Positions 15,706 through 23,917 of a stretch of DNA of 29,678 bases are shown here, in pieces. The notes under the pieces were generated by a model. It did no database searches. It was not told where the DNA came from and saw only the letters and a list, made by a program, of their open reading frames with translations. A program made the translations under genes and the position numbers. Where the stretch lies: contig CABRZN010000012.1 in the NCBI GenBank assembly GCA_902475445.1, forward strand, positions 1 to 29,678, in the 5' to 3' direction. The stretch is from an uncultured Collinsella sp. Its GTDB lineage: Bacteria; Actinomycetota; Coriobacteriia; Coriobacteriales; Coriobacteriaceae. Position 1 is the first letter of the stretch, and each line of letters begins with the position of its first letter.

Positions 15706-16581
15706 CTATACAAGACCCCAGGTCTTGACCTCTTGATCGAGCCAGCCATCGGCCAGGCGATCGCAAACCACCTGATCGACCACAGCCGAAAGGTCGCAGC
15801 CCTTCTTGGTCGCCACGCCGTAGCCCTGCTCGCCAAACTTGACCTCGGGCTGCAACAGCTCAACGGTCTCGTTCATGTAACCGGCCAGCGTGGAGCGGTC
15901 CATGGCAAAGACGTCGATATTGCCGGCGTCGAGCGAACTCTTGATGATGGGATAGCCGCTAAAGGCCCTAAACTCGGGCTTGCAGCTAAAGCCGTTGTCC
16001 TTAATCATCTGCTCGATCAGACCCTGCGTGGTGGCGCCCTGGCTCACGCCGATGACCTTGCCGTCCAGGTCCTCAATCGAGGTAAAGCCCGAACGCTTCT
16101 TGACCATGAGTCCCACGTAGTCGGTGCGGTACGGCGTCGAGAAATCCCAGCTCTTCTTGCGCTCGTCGGTGATGGTGTAGGTCGCCGCGACCACGTCGAG
16201 TTGGCCGTTATCGATCAGCGGGCCGCGCGTCTTGGGCGTTACGTCGGTAAACTCGACAAGCTCCTGGGCACGGGCCTCCTTGTAGCTCACGCCAAAGACG
16301 GCAGCGGCGATCTGGTAGCACAAATCGACTTCCATGCCCTCAAAGCGACCCTTGGCGGTGTCGTAATAGCCGTAGCCGGGAACGTCCTTCTTAACGCCGG
16401 CGTTCAGATGGCCACGCGACTTGATGGCCGCAAGCTTGGACCCCTTGTCGGAGCCCTCGCCGCTGGTGGAGTTGCCGCAACCGGTAAGCGCGGTCCCCGT
16501 CAGCGCAAGCATGCCGGCACCCGCCAGCTGCAAAAAATGACGGCGCGACACGGCCGCCCTCGTCATATCCGTCATGTCCAT
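15706..16581 (-). CDS. Amino-acid ABC transporter substrate-binding lipoprotein
   Basis: A family-3 periplasmic-type binding protein of about 291 residues. The leader shows SRRHFLQLAGAG, a twin-arginine-like motif, then a lipobox TALTGC, so it is probably exported by Tat and lipid-anchored outside the cell. The mature part has the two-lobe SBP_bac_3 signatures: GRFEGMEVDLCYQIA, ATYTITDERKKSWDFSTPY and LDGKVIGVSQGATT. The ATG at 16581 was chosen (an in-frame GTG lies directly before it); it is eight bases after the ATPase stop, so translation is probably coupled. Resembles glutamine/glutamate/aspartate binders, but the ligand is not certain. Confidence 0.9.
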   Translation of the reverse strand: MDMTDMTRAAVSRRHFLQLAGAGMLALTGTALTGCGNSTSGEGSDKGSKLAAIKSRGHLNAGVKKDVPGYGYYDTAKGRFEGMEVDLCYQIAAAVFGVSYKEARAQELVEFTDVTPKTRGPLIDNGQLDVVAATYTITDERKKSWDFSTPYRTDYVGLMVKKRSGFTSIEDLDGKVIGVSQGATTQGLIEQMIKDNGFSCKPEFRAFSGYPIIKSSLDAGNIDVFAMDRSTLAGYMNETVELLQPEVKFGEQGYGVATKKGCDLSAVVDQVVCDRLADGWLDQEVKTWGLV

Positions 16582-16589
16582 CACCGCGC

Positions 16590-17321
16590 CTAGTGCAGAA
16601 TCTTGGACAGGAACTCGCGGCAGCGCGGGTTCTCGGGGTTGTCGAAGAAGTGCTCGGGCGTGCCCTCCTCCAGAATGCGACCGTCCTCCATAAAGATGAC
16701 GCGGTCGGCCACCTGGCGCGCAAAGCCCATCTCGTGCGTCACGCAGATCATGGTGATGTCCTCCTGCGCGAGCTCAATCATAACGTCCAGAACCTCCTGG
16801 ACCATCTCGGGGTCGAGCGCCGAGGTCGGCTCGTCAAACAGGATGATGGGTTGCTTGGTGCACAGGGCACGGGCGATGGCGATGCGCTGCTGCTGACCGC
16901 CCGAGAGATTCTGCGGATACTCGCCGGCCTTATGTGCCATGCCGACGCGCTTGAGCGCAGCGATGGCGATCTCGGTCGCCTCCTCCTTGCTCTTCTTTTG
17001 CAGTTTGATGGGCGCGAGCGTCAGGTTGCCCAGCACAGTCATGTTGGGATACAGGTTGAACTGCTGAAACACCATGGAACTATACTTGCGAGCCATCTCC
17101 AGGTGATTCTTTTTGGTGAGCGGCGTACCGTCGATGACAACCTCGCCCGACGTGGGCTCCTCCAGATAATCGACGCAACGGATGAGCGTCGATTTACCCG
17201 AGCCGGAAGGCCCGATCATTACGAGCTTCTCGCCGCGTTTGACGGTGAGGTTGATATCTTTGAGCACATGCAGGTCGCCAAAGTACTTGTTGAGATGCTT
17301 GATCTCGATCATGTCTGCCAT
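16590..17321 (-). CDS. Amino-acid ABC transporter ATP-binding protein
   Basis: A 243-residue GlnQ/HisP-type ATPase: Walker A GPSGSGKST, Q-loop FQQFNLYPNMT, signature LSGGQQQR, Walker B ILFDEPTSALDPE and switch THEMGFAR. It powers the importer formed with the following binding protein and two permeases. First gene of that operon; AAGGGACA precedes the ATG. On the minus strand a TACAAT lies about 40 bp upstream but has no good -35. Confidence 0.95.
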   Translation of the reverse strand: MADMIEIKHLNKYFGDLHVLKDINLTVKRGEKLVMIGPSGSGKSTLIRCVDYLEEPTSGEVVIDGTPLTKKNHLEMARKYSSMVFQQFNLYPNMTVLGNLTLAPIKLQKKSKEEATEIAIAALKRVGMAHKAGEYPQNLSGGQQQRIAIARALCTKQPIILFDEPTSALDPEMVQEVLDVMIELAQEDITMICVTHEMGFARQVADRVIFMEDGRILEEGTPEHFFDNPENPRCREFLSKILH

Positions 17322-17441
17322 GAATGTCCCTTCCCTGCGTTTACACGAGTTGAACTATTGTACGGAAAGAATCACGTTTCCGCAGCCCACACTACATTCC
17401 CGTAAAGAACCCGCAATCTTCCACCCACTCATTGGGCACTC

Positions 17442-17518
17442 GGGCACTCATTGGGGACAGACTTAAATGAGTACCCGGGAAGTGGGCACTCATTTAAGTC
17501 TGTCCCCAATGAGTGCCC
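17442..17518. repeat. 31-bp perfect inverted repeat with GGGGACAG cores
   Basis: Arms 17442-17472 and 17488-17518 are perfectly complementary with a 15-base loop. Each arm is itself a small hairpin: ACTCATT, then the core GGGGACAGACTTA, then AATGAGT. A partial extra copy of the arm lies just before (17426-17440). It occupies the gap between two minus-strand units. Confidence 0.85.
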
Positions 17519-17531
17519 TTCAGCTGCCATC

Positions 17532-17564
17532 AAAAAAGGGGCGCGACCGCAATGGTCACGCCCC
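17532..17564 (-). terminator. Intrinsic terminator after the YqeY gene
   Basis: On the minus strand GGGGCGTGACC pairs with GGTCGCGCCCC and is followed by six T residues, about 30 bp after the stop. Confidence 0.87.
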
Positions 17565-17593
17565 CTCAACATCAACTATATGCCGCTCGGTCC

Positions 17594-18037
17594 CTACGCG
17601 AGTTTGGCTCCAACGATCTTTGCTGCTGCCGGCTTATCGAAGTTGCCGCCAGTGGCCTTACCCAGAGCGCCCATGACCTGGCCCATCTGCTTCTTGGACG
17701 TGGCGCCCAGCTCGGCGATGACCTGCTCGATCAGGGCCTCGAGCTCCTCGCCCGAAACCTGCGCGGGCAGAAGGCTCTCCAGAATCTTGACCTGCTCGGT
17801 CAGGTTGTCGGTACGCTCTTGGTCGGTGCCGGCCTTGATGGACATCTCCAGCGTCTCGCTCGTCTGCTTGATCAGACGCTTGATCATGCTGTTGACGTCT
17901 TCCTCGGTCACATCGCGGCGCTCATTGACCTCGATATTCTTCACCTCGGCCTTAACCTGACGAATGATGGACAGACGAACCTTGTCCTTGGCCTTCATGG
18001 CCGCGATCATTTCCTTCTGCAGCTCTTCGTTGGTCAT
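17594..18037 (-). CDS. GatB/YqeY domain protein
   Basis: A 147-residue protein matching the YqeY family, a stand-alone version of the tail domain of the tRNA amidotransferase subunit GatB. The N-terminal half has the family pattern MIAAMKAKDKVRLSIIRQ, and the C-terminal half the small helical region with LPAQVSGEELEALI and GQVMGALGKATGGNFD. Its biochemical role is not established; by homology it may contact tRNA. The ATG at 18037 has AGAGGA seven bases upstream; an in-frame TTG two codons earlier is less likely. An intrinsic terminator follows. It lies 54 bp after the foldase gene. Confidence 0.9.
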   Translation of the reverse strand: MTNEELQKEMIAAMKAKDKVRLSIIRQVKAEVKNIEVNERRDVTEEDVNSMIKRLIKQTSETLEMSIKAGTDQERTDNLTEQVKILESLLPAQVSGEELEALIEQVIAELGATSKKQMGQVMGALGKATGGNFDKPAAAKIVGAKLA

Positions 18038-18091
18038 CTGCAAATCCTCTCTAATAGCGTGGGCGGCACTCGCGCGAGCACCGCCCCATGA

Positions 18092-19312
18092 TTACTCAGT
18101 CGTCGACGAATCGTCGGTCGAACTCTTGGTGACGCCCTTCAGACTGACGTTGTATGGCACGTCTTTGGGCATGGGGTTGACGGTGATGTCGGCATCCTTC
18201 TTGTACTGCTCCAGCCACTCGCTGTACGCGGTGCTGGCCGCTTGCGTCTTCACCACGTTGGAGACGTACTTTTTGATGGCCTTGGGCACCTGGTTGATGT
18301 CATCAACCTGATTATCGACATGGAAGTAGTCAGTGCATTTGATGATGTGGTAGCCATAGGTCGACTCGATGACTTCGCTCACGTCGCCCTTGTTGAGCCC
18401 CTCGAGCGCCGTCTGGTAGCTGTCGACAAAGGTGGTGAGCTTATCCCAGCCCACATCGCCCTTCTTCTCCTTGGAACCGGTGTCCTCGGAGTACTGCTCA
18501 ACGGCGTCCTCAAAGCTCAGCTCACCGGAGTTGATCTTGTCCAGGCACTCCTGCGCCTTGGCCTTGGCGGCAGCCTTGTCCTCGTCGGAAGCGTCGGAAT
18601 CAACCTTGATCAGGATGTTCGACGAGCGGCGGGCGTCGTTGTAGCTGGACAGGTTTTCGTTGATGTAATCGACAATCTCGCTGTCCTTGGGCTTGCTCGT
18701 GGGCGCGACGGCATCCTTAAGCTTTTGCTGCGCCAGGCTCTCCTTGAGCGAGTCCTTGTAGGTGTCCTCGGTGTAGCCGTAGGTCTTAAGGGTCTTCTTA
18801 AAGGTCTTGGCACCGCCCGCGCTCTTGCACGCGTCCTTCCAGGCCTTCTCGACCTCCTCGTCCGACACCGTCACGCCGTTCTCTTTCTGTGCCTGTTGAA
18901 GCAGAATCTGCTGCGTGTAGGAGTCGATGAGTTGCTTGCGGTACTTCTTGGGCGTGAGGTCGTTGTCGACCAGATACTGCGCCCAGTCCTTGTCCTTGGT
19001 GTAGCCGTAGGACGTGCGCATGCTCATGATCTGCTTGGTCACGGTGTCCTCGGTGAGGTTGGTGCCGTTGATAGTGGCAGCAACACCGCCGGTCAGCTTG
19101 TAGCCCGAGGTGTCCTCGGCCTGCGACATAAGGCCGGAGCACGCCATCGCCGAGACGGAAAGCAACATTGCCAGCACGCCGATGACCACCAGGACGATCT
19201 TGACGGTCTTGGACACGCGGGTCTTGCGCTGCTTCTTGCGAGAGCTGGAGGCGGCGCGAGCCTGCTGCTCGGGCGTCGGCTCGGGTGCGGGGTTCTTTTT
19301 CTTATTTGCCAT
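18092..19312 (-). CDS. Membrane-anchored peptidylprolyl isomerase (PrsA/SurA-type foldase)
   Basis: A 406-residue protein. A charged cytoplasmic head (residues 1-36, rich in Lys, Glu, Pro) is followed by a membrane helix at about 37-59. A SurA-type chaperone region follows at about 75-225, and a parvulin rotamase domain at about 227-330 with SSNILIKVD, LSFEDAVEQYSED, GDVGWDKLTTFVD and STYGYHIIKCTDY. It would help fold secreted proteins outside the membrane. The long charged head makes a signal anchor more likely than a cleaved signal. AMAC at the helix end only weakly resembles a lipobox. The ATG at 19312 has AAAGG seven bases upstream. The C-terminus is acidic and Ser/Thr-rich. Confidence 0.88.
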   Translation of the reverse strand: MANKKKNPAPEPTPEQQARAASSSRKKQRKTRVSKTVKIVLVVIGVLAMLLSVSAMACSGLMSQAEDTSGYKLTGGVAATINGTNLTEDTVTKQIMSMRTSYGYTKDKDWAQYLVDNDLTPKKYRKQLIDSYTQQILLQQAQKENGVTVSDEEVEKAWKDACKSAGGAKTFKKTLKTYGYTEDTYKDSLKESLAQQKLKDAVAPTSKPKDSEIVDYINENLSSYNDARRSSNILIKVDSDASDEDKAAAKAKAQECLDKINSGELSFEDAVEQYSEDTGSKEKKGDVGWDKLTTFVDSYQTALEGLNKGDVSEVIESTYGYHIIKCTDYFHVDNQVDDINQVPKAIKKYVSNVVKTQAASTAYSEWLEQYKKDADITVNPMPKDVPYNVSLKGVTKSSTDDSSTTE

Positions 19313-19380
19313 AGTTGGCCTTTCGCATAACGAATCGAACAAACGCCATTGTGTCACAACGCAGCCCCCGCGGCACGCTT

Positions 19381-19430
19381 GGTGCATTGGGGACAGGTTA
19401 ATCTGCACCATTTTGGTGCAAAGGGGACAG
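19381..19430. repeat. Two GGGGACAGG-core half-hairpins
   Basis: GGTGCA (19381-19386) and TGCACC (19404-19409) flank GGGGACAGGTTAAT. A second TGCACC/GGTGCA pair follows with another GGGGACAGG at 19423. Lies between the EIIA gene and the foldase gene on the minus strand. Confidence 0.6.
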
Positions 19431-19447
19431 GTCTGGCAGCTGGCACC

Positions 19448-19912
19448 TTAGAAGTGACGGCGGATGGCGTCGACCATGCCCTGGGGCGTGATCTGACCGA
19501 GCACGTCGGATGCGGCATCGGCGTCCATAAAGATGTTCATGAGCGCCTGCAGGGCCTCGACCTGGCCGCCCGGCTCGGCGATGCCCAGATTGATGACGAT
19601 CTGCGCCGGCACCGGAGCGCCCATGCCAGCCATAGCGTTAAATGTCACGGGCGCGGCGGGCTTCACCACCGCGATATAGGGCTTGGCCACAAACCCCGGA
19701 TCGGTATGCGGAATGGCAATGTTTGCCGCCGGCATGGCAAGACCCGTGGGATAGGCATCCTCGCGCGTGCGAACGGCGTCGAGCCAACCGTCGGCAATGT
19801 AGCCGCGCGGAGCAAGCTCACTCTCGAGTTGCGCAAACACCTCACCCGGCGTCGCACACTCCCAATCAAAAAACACCAGCTCAGGCGTAAACAGCGCTTC
19901 GTTATCCGCCAT
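19448..19912 (-). CDS. PTS sugar transporter subunit IIA (fructose/galactitol type)
   Basis: A 154-residue EIIA of the PTS_EIIA_2 fold. It would take phosphate from HPr onto a histidine and pass it to an EIIB. The phosphorylation site is His69 in NIAIPHTDP, preceded by YPTGLAMP, which looks like galactitol-type EIIA. AGGTGAG precedes the ATG. No EIIB, EIIC or sugar gene is in the window, so it serves a system encoded elsewhere or is regulatory. It is flanked on both sides by palindromic repeats. Confidence 0.85.
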   Translation of the reverse strand: MADNEALFTPELVFFDWECATPGEVFAQLESELAPRGYIADGWLDAVRTREDAYPTGLAMPAANIAIPHTDPGFVAKPYIAVVKPAAPVTFNAMAGMGAPVPAQIVINLGIAEPGGQVEALQALMNIFMDADAASDVLGQITPQGMVDAIRRHF

Positions 19913-19941
19913 GCGCTCACCTCTCTCACCTAGTCACCTGC

Positions 19942-19975
19942 GACGTTCTTAAACGGCTAGTCGTTTAAGAACGTC
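19942..19975. repeat. 14-bp perfect palindrome, GGGGACGTTC variant
   Basis: GACGTTCTTAAACG pairs with CGTTTAAGAACGTC around GCTAGT. On the minus strand it opens with GGGGACGTTC, a variant of the window's GGGGACAG hairpins. Confidence 0.7.
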
Positions 19976-19989
19976 CCCAATGACCGCCC

Positions 19990-20032
19990 AAAACAAAAGG
20001 TGGCCACGCGCGCCTTGGCGCCAATGACCACC
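19990..20032 (-). terminator. Intrinsic terminator after purN
   Basis: On the minus strand GGTGG...CCACC with a GGCGCC inner pairing is followed by TTTTGTTTT, about 30 bp after the purN stop. Confidence 0.7.
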
Positions 20033-20064
20033 CTGACCACTCAACTAAATTGTACTGTGCACCG

Positions 20065-20766
20065 CTAGCCGCGAGGCGCGTCAATTGCGACCTTGCCGCT
20101 CTCCAGCACGTGGACGCGGCCGTCGGCGAGCATTTGCACGACCTCGGGATACAGCACGTGCTCAATCGCGTGGATGTGCTCCTCGAGCGTGTCGACATCC
20201 CAGCCCTCCTCAACAGCCAGCGCACGCTGGGCGATGATGGGACCGTTGTCGTAGACCTCGTTGGCAAAATGCACAGTCACGCCAGTTACCTTGACGCCGC
20301 GCGCAAAGGCATCGTCAATCGCATGCGCACCGGTAAAGCTCGGCAGCAGCGCCGGATGCAAGTTGACCACGCGGTTGGGAAACGCCGCCAGCAGCGGCGT
20401 GTGCACCATGCGCATGTAACCGGCCATCACCACGTACTCGCAGCCGCGCTCGAGCAGCTCATGCGCGATGATCTCGTCAGCCGCGATGGGGTCGGCATAG
20501 ACGTCCTTGGACAGCGTGAGCGTCTGGATACCCGCACGCTCGGCGCGCTGCAAGCCCTTAGCCGATGGACGGCTCGACACCACAAGCTCAATCGAGGCGT
20601 TGAGCTTGCCGGCGGCGATCAGACCGATCAACGCCTGCAGGTTGGTACCCGAACCGCTGATGAGCACACCGATCTTGAGCGGCTCGGCCGTATCGGTGCC
20701 GGTCGGACGGGTGTAGGGCACAAAGCCCAGGCCCTCGGCAGCAGCCATCTGCTCGTTAGCGCTCAT
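20065..20766 (-). CDS. purN: Phosphoribosylglycinamide formyltransferase
   Basis: GAR transformylase adds a formyl group from 10-formyl-tetrahydrofolate to GAR in purine synthesis. Motifs: VLISGSGTNLQALI, SSRPSAKGL, MAGYMRMV, and the catalytic NLHPALLPSFTGAHAIDDA with the His and following Gly-rich region, then TVHFANEVYDNGPIIAQ with the catalytic Asp. At 233 residues it is about 30 longer than usual because of an N-terminal extension (MSANEQMAAAEGLGFVPY). The ATG lies inside the purM end (11-bp overlap, ATGAGCGCTAA), so it is translationally coupled. An intrinsic terminator closes the unit. Confidence 0.96.
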   Translation of the reverse strand: MSANEQMAAAEGLGFVPYTRPTGTDTAEPLKIGVLISGSGTNLQALIGLIAAGKLNASIELVVSSRPSAKGLQRAERAGIQTLTLSKDVYADPIAADEIIAHELLERGCEYVVMAGYMRMVHTPLLAAFPNRVVNLHPALLPSFTGAHAIDDAFARGVKVTGVTVHFANEVYDNGPIIAQRALAVEEGWDVDTLEEHIHAIEHVLYPEVVQMLADGRVHVLESGKVAIDAPRG

Positions 20767-21859
20767 CGGAGTACACGACCTTACCGGAACCCTCGACGCA
20801 CTCGCCCACGCGGAACGGCTTCTCGCCCAGCGCGACCAGGGCCTCGGTAACCGCGGCCTCGTCCTCGGGGGCGACGATCAGGCACAGGCCAACGCCCATG
20901 TTGAAGGTCTTGCACGCCTCGTTGGGCGCAAGCTCGGCCCGGCACGACACGTAAGTAATGACGGGCGGAACGTCCCAACCCATCTCGGCACCGTTGCGGG
21001 TGACCACGGCGTCGACGTCGTCGGCGAGCGCGCGGTTGAGGTTCTCGGTAATACCGCCGCCAGTGATGTGGGCGATAGCGTGCACGTTGGCGCCGCCGCG
21101 CAGCAACTCAAGAATCGGCTTGACATAGATGCGCGTGGGGGCCAACAGGGCGTCTGCCAGCGATGCGCCGCCGAGCTCCTCGAGCGGACGGCTCAGCTCC
21201 TCGGCCTTAGCGGCGGCCTCGGGCGTGCCCGGCTTAATACCGTCGACGCCGATGACCTTACGCACGAGCGAGTAGCCGTTGGAGTGCACGCCGGTGGAAG
21301 GCAGGCCCAGAATCACGTCGCCGGGGCGGACGTTCGCGGGGTCGAGCATCTTGGGACGGTCGACGACGCCCACGGTAAAGCCGGCAAGGTCGTAGTCGGC
21401 CGGAGCCATGACGCCGGGGTGCTCGGCCATCTCACCGCCCACGAGCGCGCAGCCCGCGAGCTTGCAGCCGTCGGCCACACCCTTGATGATCTTTGCCATG
21501 TGCTCGGCCTCAATGTGGCCGATGGCAACGTAGTCCAGGAAGAACAGCGGCTCGGCGCCCGAAGCCAAAATGTCGTTGACGCACATGGCGACCAGGTCCT
21601 GGCCCACCGTCTCGTGACGATCCATGATCTGGGCGAGCACAAGTTTGGTGCCCACGCCGTCGGTACCGCTGATCAGAATCGGGTCCTCCATATCCTTAAG
21701 CGCGGCGGCCGAGAATAAGCCACCAAAGCCACCGATACCGCCGATGACCTCGGGACGATTGGTGTCCTTAACCATTTGCTTAATAGCGTCGACGGCGCGG
21801 CCGCCCTCGGCGGTATCGACGCCGGCATCCTCATATGTCACATGCTTGCTGTCGCTCAT
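20756..21859 (-). CDS. purM: Phosphoribosylformylglycinamidine cyclo-ligase
   Basis: AIR synthetase (367 residues) closes the imidazole ring of purines with ATP. Motifs: YEDAGVDTAEG, GIGGFGGLFS, SGTDGVGTKLVLA, GGEMAEHPG, YDLAGFTVGVV and PGDVILGLPSTGVHSNGYSL, then HITGGGITENL. Slightly longer than the ~345-residue norm. GAGAGGAAGGCTCAG precedes the ATG. It lies between purF (upstream, 157-bp gap holding a palindromic repeat) and purN (overlapping). Confidence 0.97.
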   Translation of the reverse strand: MSDSKHVTYEDAGVDTAEGGRAVDAIKQMVKDTNRPEVIGGIGGFGGLFSAAALKDMEDPILISGTDGVGTKLVLAQIMDRHETVGQDLVAMCVNDILASGAEPLFFLDYVAIGHIEAEHMAKIIKGVADGCKLAGCALVGGEMAEHPGVMAPADYDLAGFTVGVVDRPKMLDPANVRPGDVILGLPSTGVHSNGYSLVRKVIGVDGIKPGTPEAAAKAEELSRPLEELGGASLADALLAPTRIYVKPILELLRGGANVHAIAHITGGGITENLNRALADDVDAVVTRNGAEMGWDVPPVITYVSCRAELAPNEACKTFNMGVGLCLIVAPEDEAAVTEALVALGEKPFRVGECVEGSGKVVYSDER

Positions 21860-21977
21860 CTGAGCCTTCCTCTCCCACTACCGTGGCGCCGCGCGGGCGG
21901 CAAACGGTACTCATAGTTGCGTTCATATCGGCGCATGCCACAACAGCACGCGCCGCCATATCAACAAAACAGCAGGT

Positions 21978-22016
21978 AAAACCTACCAAAATTAACCTGT
22001 CCCTTTTTGGCAGGTC
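21978..22016. repeat. Copy of the AACCTGTCCC hairpin, same as 11041-11080
   Basis: ACCTACCAAAA (21981-21991) and TTTTGGCAGGT (22005-22015) pair with one A-C mismatch around TTAACCTGTCCCT. The first 22 bases match the end repeat of 10898-11080 with two changes. It sits between purF and purM, immediately before the purF stop on the plus strand. Confidence 0.7.
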
Positions 22017-23687
22017 CTAGGCCTCGCCGTGCTCCTCTTCCCAGCTGCGATCGACATATTTCTCGACCACGGCGTCGTCGTCAAAGTGCAGCGGCTTGTC
22101 CAGGTTACGGGGCTTAAAGCCCTCCATAAACTTGTCGCGGCCAAAGCTCTCGGGAATCGCCACGGGGTAGCGGCCGGTAAAGCACGCATCGCAGTAGCCG
22201 CCCTTGGGCATGACCTTCAGCAGGCCCTCGACCGAAAGGAAGGCCAGCGAATCGGCGCCGATGTACTCGCAGATCTCATCGACCGTCTTGTTGGCACTGA
22301 TGAGCTGCGACTGCACGTCGGTATCGATGCCGTAGAAGCACGGCCAGATGACCTCGGGCGAGTTGATGCGGATATGAATCTCCTTGGCGCCAGCGTTGCG
22401 TAGCATCTTGACGAGCTGCACCATGGTGGTGCCGCGGACGATGGAGTCGTCGATGACGACTAGGCGCTTGCCTTCGATGTTGTCGCGCAGCGGGTTGAGC
22501 TTCATACGCACGCCCATGGCACGCAGCTCCTGCGTAGGCTCGATAAACGTACGGCCCACGTAACGGTTCTTGATGAGGCCCTCGCCAAAGGGAATACCGC
22601 TCTCGTGCGAATACCCCTCCGCGGGCGGCAGGCCGGAGTCGGGCACGCCGATGACCAGGTCGGCCTCGACGGGCTCCTCGTGTGCCAGCTGGCGACCCAT
22701 GTCGTAGCGGCAGGCGTAGACGCTCTTGCCGTTCATGATGGAATCGGGGCGGGCAAAGTAGACCTGCTCAAAGATGCAGTTGGCGGGCTCTTCGGCAGCA
22801 GGCACGCCCTGCTCGGACACAAGGCCCTCGGCGCTGATGCGCAAAATCTCACCGGGACGGACGTCGCGGACGTACTCGGCGCCCACGATATCGAGCGCGC
22901 AGGTCTCGGAAGCGACGACCCAGCCGCCGGCGCGCGTGACATGGGTGGTGGCGTCGACCGTCGCGGCGCCGTCCTGCGACGGCAGCTGCGAAACGGATGC
23001 GGCGTCGGCCTGGTCCAGGCCCTCGTCCACCAGCTTGCCCAACACCAGTGGGCGAATGCCGTGCGGGTCGCGGAAAGCGTAGAGCGCCTGCTCGTTGATG
23101 AGCGTCATGGCATAGCCGCCGCGCACGAGCTCCATGGTCTTGCGAATGCCCTCGCGCAGATGGCCTGTACGCTGAGTAAAGTAGCCGATGAGTTTGGTCG
23201 CGACCTCGGAATCCGAGTTGGAGAGGAACGGCACGCCCAGCTCGATCAGCTGGCGGCGCAGCTCGTCGGTGTTGACGAGGGTGCCGTTGTGCGCGAGCGC
23301 GATAATGACGCTATTGATGGTAGAGAGGTGCGGCTGAGAGGCTTCCCAGCTCTTGGCGCCAGCGGTGCCGTAGCGTACGTGACCCACGGCCAGCTGGCCG
23401 GAGAGCGTCGACAAGTCGGCATTGGAGAACACGCGGTCGAGCAGGCCCAGATCTTTACGGACCATCACCGTGCCGCCGTCACCCACGGCGATTCCCGCCG
23501 ATTCCTGGCCGCGGTGCTGCAGCGCACGCAGGCCAAAGTACGTCAGTCGAGCCACGTCGCGATCGGGCGCCCACACACCAAAAATGCCGCATTCCTCATG
23601 CAGCTGGTCGGAGTCCGGATCATACGTCGACATGGTGTTCACCTGTCCCGCGGCACGCTCGGCCGCGCGGATGGTTTCTTGAGACAT
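22017..23687 (-). CDS. purF: Amidophosphoribosyltransferase
   Basis: Catalyses the first committed purine step: PRPP plus glutamine to phosphoribosylamine. The 556-residue protein carries a propeptide; the glutaminase Cys is in HEECGIFG near residue 33. GHVRYGTAG and HNGTLVNTDEL are glutaminase motifs. The PRPP loop reads VVIDDSIVRGTT. Four cysteines expected for the Bacillus-type structural [4Fe-4S] cluster are present: CIFEQVYFARPDS, PCFYGID and GYCDACFTGRYP (two). An extra ~30 residues (near DEGLDQADAASVSQL) interrupt the glutaminase domain. GAGGGG precedes the ATG. First gene of purF-purM-purN. Confidence 0.97.
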   Translation of the reverse strand: MSQETIRAAERAAGQVNTMSTYDPDSDQLHEECGIFGVWAPDRDVARLTYFGLRALQHRGQESAGIAVGDGGTVMVRKDLGLLDRVFSNADLSTLSGQLAVGHVRYGTAGAKSWEASQPHLSTINSVIIALAHNGTLVNTDELRRQLIELGVPFLSNSDSEVATKLIGYFTQRTGHLREGIRKTMELVRGGYAMTLINEQALYAFRDPHGIRPLVLGKLVDEGLDQADAASVSQLPSQDGAATVDATTHVTRAGGWVVASETCALDIVGAEYVRDVRPGEILRISAEGLVSEQGVPAAEEPANCIFEQVYFARPDSIMNGKSVYACRYDMGRQLAHEEPVEADLVIGVPDSGLPPAEGYSHESGIPFGEGLIKNRYVGRTFIEPTQELRAMGVRMKLNPLRDNIEGKRLVVIDDSIVRGTTMVQLVKMLRNAGAKEIHIRINSPEVIWPCFYGIDTDVQSQLISANKTVDEICEYIGADSLAFLSVEGLLKVMPKGGYCDACFTGRYPVAIPESFGRDKFMEGFKPRNLDKPLHFDDDAVVEKYVDRSWEEEHGEA

Positions 23688-23728
23688 GGCATCCCCTCAG
23701 AGCCTCGTATTTTGGCGTTACCCGCCTT

Positions 23729-23761
23729 ATTATACGCACGGCGCGACGCGCTCCCCAGCGC
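23729..23761 (-). promoter_or_regulatory. Putative purF promoter with overlapping palindrome
   Basis: A perfect TATAAT lies on the minus strand (23734-23729), about 42 bp before the purF ATG. Where a -35 would be, a palindrome GCGCTGGGGAGCGC (23761-23748) is found, with another GCGCT just upstream. It might be an operator, but no known regulator site was recognised. Confidence 0.45.
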
Positions 23762-23917
23762 ATGAGCAGCGCTTTTTAAAAGCCCACCGAGCTAATAATC
23801 CGTTTTGCGGCCAAACATTTTATTGGTCTGTCCAGTGTAAGCGCCCACGCCCCCAGATGGCCGCCTCGTCCACCGTTGGGGATTACAAAGTTGCAACTGG
23901 GACGTTCGTCCTGTCTT

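Noticed and set aside
22605..23765. A 386-codon plus-strand frame opposite purF
   Set aside because: Shadow of purF, which is complete.
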